Below are positions 17,515 to 18,002 of a stretch of 18,002 nucleotides of DNA, one piece after another; the stretch's first letter is position 1; each line of letters begins with the position of its first letter. A model generated the notes under the pieces. That model was not told where the DNA came from. It saw nothing but the letters and a program-made list of their open reading frames with translations, and searched no databases. Source of the DNA: Trichomonas tenax (Eukaryota > Parabasalia > Trichomonadida > Trichomonadidae); NCBI GenBank assembly GCA_023091735.1, contig JALKBU010001037.1, positions 1-18,002 on the forward strand, read 5' to 3'. Made by a program: the position numbers and the translations under genes.

Positions 17515-18002
17515 ATGAATCTCTTTGATGATTATAGCAAATACATCTCACTATTATAGCGTTCGCTCGCTTATTTTTGCTAGAATTCCCCTATAAAAAT
17601 CAGAAAATAGAAAAGAAAAAATATGCTACGCGCAGGAGTCAAACGGAATTTTTTTGCTCATACATCGAGCATACCTAAAGTTGGGAAAAATTTTCCTTCT
17701 ACGGTGTAGTCCCGCGACCTTCATAACTTTTTATCTGATCAATATTTTTTTGATTTGAAAGTACTTTCATGTACTTATTGATAGTTGTCTATCCAGTGGT
17801 ATAAGTGGCACAGTCTATATATCTATCAAATCATTGATTGCATTTCAAATCGTCCAAAAATATACGATTTCCAGTATAAATGTATGCGCTAATATGCAGC
17901 ATATGATATTTTTATGTGTATTATTGATTCAAATGCCTCTTATACGCTTAAAATTAAAAATGCAACTAATTCATTAATTGATTTGAGGGCGATTATACAC
18001 AT
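17515..18002. other. Noncoding end of window with small hairpins
   Basis: No open frame of note. A patch at 17625-17720 is richer in G and C and holds short stems: TGCTC/GAGCA with a 7-nt loop at 17655-17671, GGAAAA/TTTTCC just after it, and CTAC/GTAG near 17700. No tRNA cloverleaf can be assembled. It may be a decayed RNA-derived or mobile sequence. Confidence 0.4.

Noticed and set aside
17625..17720. tRNA-like sequence (5-bp stem with 7-nt loop, GCTACGC, T-rich tail)
   Set aside because: No matching acceptor 3' strand, T arm or D arm could be paired on either strand.
1..18002. CRISPR arrays, bacterial operons, riboswitches
   Set aside because: No spaced direct-repeat array or bacterial-style gene packing; composition and gene families point to a eukaryotic protist.

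Overview
The window looks like parabasalid nuclear DNA, most likely Tritrichomonas or a close relative. The grounds are a very AT-rich background, no visible introns, initiator-like TCAYTT motifs within about 25 nt of several start codons, and gene types typical of trichomonads: a Pmp-like beta-helix surface protein with an NPxY tail, a BTB-like/coiled-coil protein, a small beta-trefoil protein and a compact two-repeat Myb. The organism call is an inference; no RNA gene is present to anchor it.

Layout. Bases 1-490 hold only a weak coding-like remnant. A Pmp-like single-pass surface protein lies at 630-2228 (+), with a broken-looking 5' end reaching back to about 491. A long AT-rich spacer follows. 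A beta-trefoil protein on the minus strand (4325-4720) has much more G/C-ending codon use than its neighbours. Bases 5447-8200 hold minus-strand relics: an 89-codon orphan C-terminus (5447-5716), a decayed second Pmp-like gene (6314-7222) and an 86-codon orphan C-terminus (7940-8200). A BTB-like plus coiled-coil gene (8447-9559, +) is intact. About 20 bp after it begins a roughly 200-bp element with 12-bp perfect inverted ends inside TTAA sites, MITE-like. From 9976 to 12886 (+) runs a coiled-coil protein gene of about 970 codons, broken by at least six in-frame stops and about five frame changes. Bases 12887-15690 are mostly noncoding, with a GC-rich stem-loop (13133-13225), a 13-bp triplicated repeat, a long imperfect palindrome and a possible 61-aa ORF. 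A two-repeat Myb protein lies at 15691-16143 (-). The rest is noncoding or relic sequence with one strong hairpin (17477-17514).

Four genes look functional or nearly so: beta-trefoil, BTB/coiled-coil, Myb, and with reservations the Pmp-like protein. They do not form an operon or one pathway. The main theme is gene-family turnover: two Pmp-like loci in different states of decay, an intact coiled-coil gene beside a ruined one, orphan C-termini, and short inverted-repeat elements between them. I found no convincing new biological system. The points most worth following are the decayed coiled-coil gene, whose stops all fall where glutamine is expected, the TTAA-bounded element and the isolated GC-rich stem-loop.
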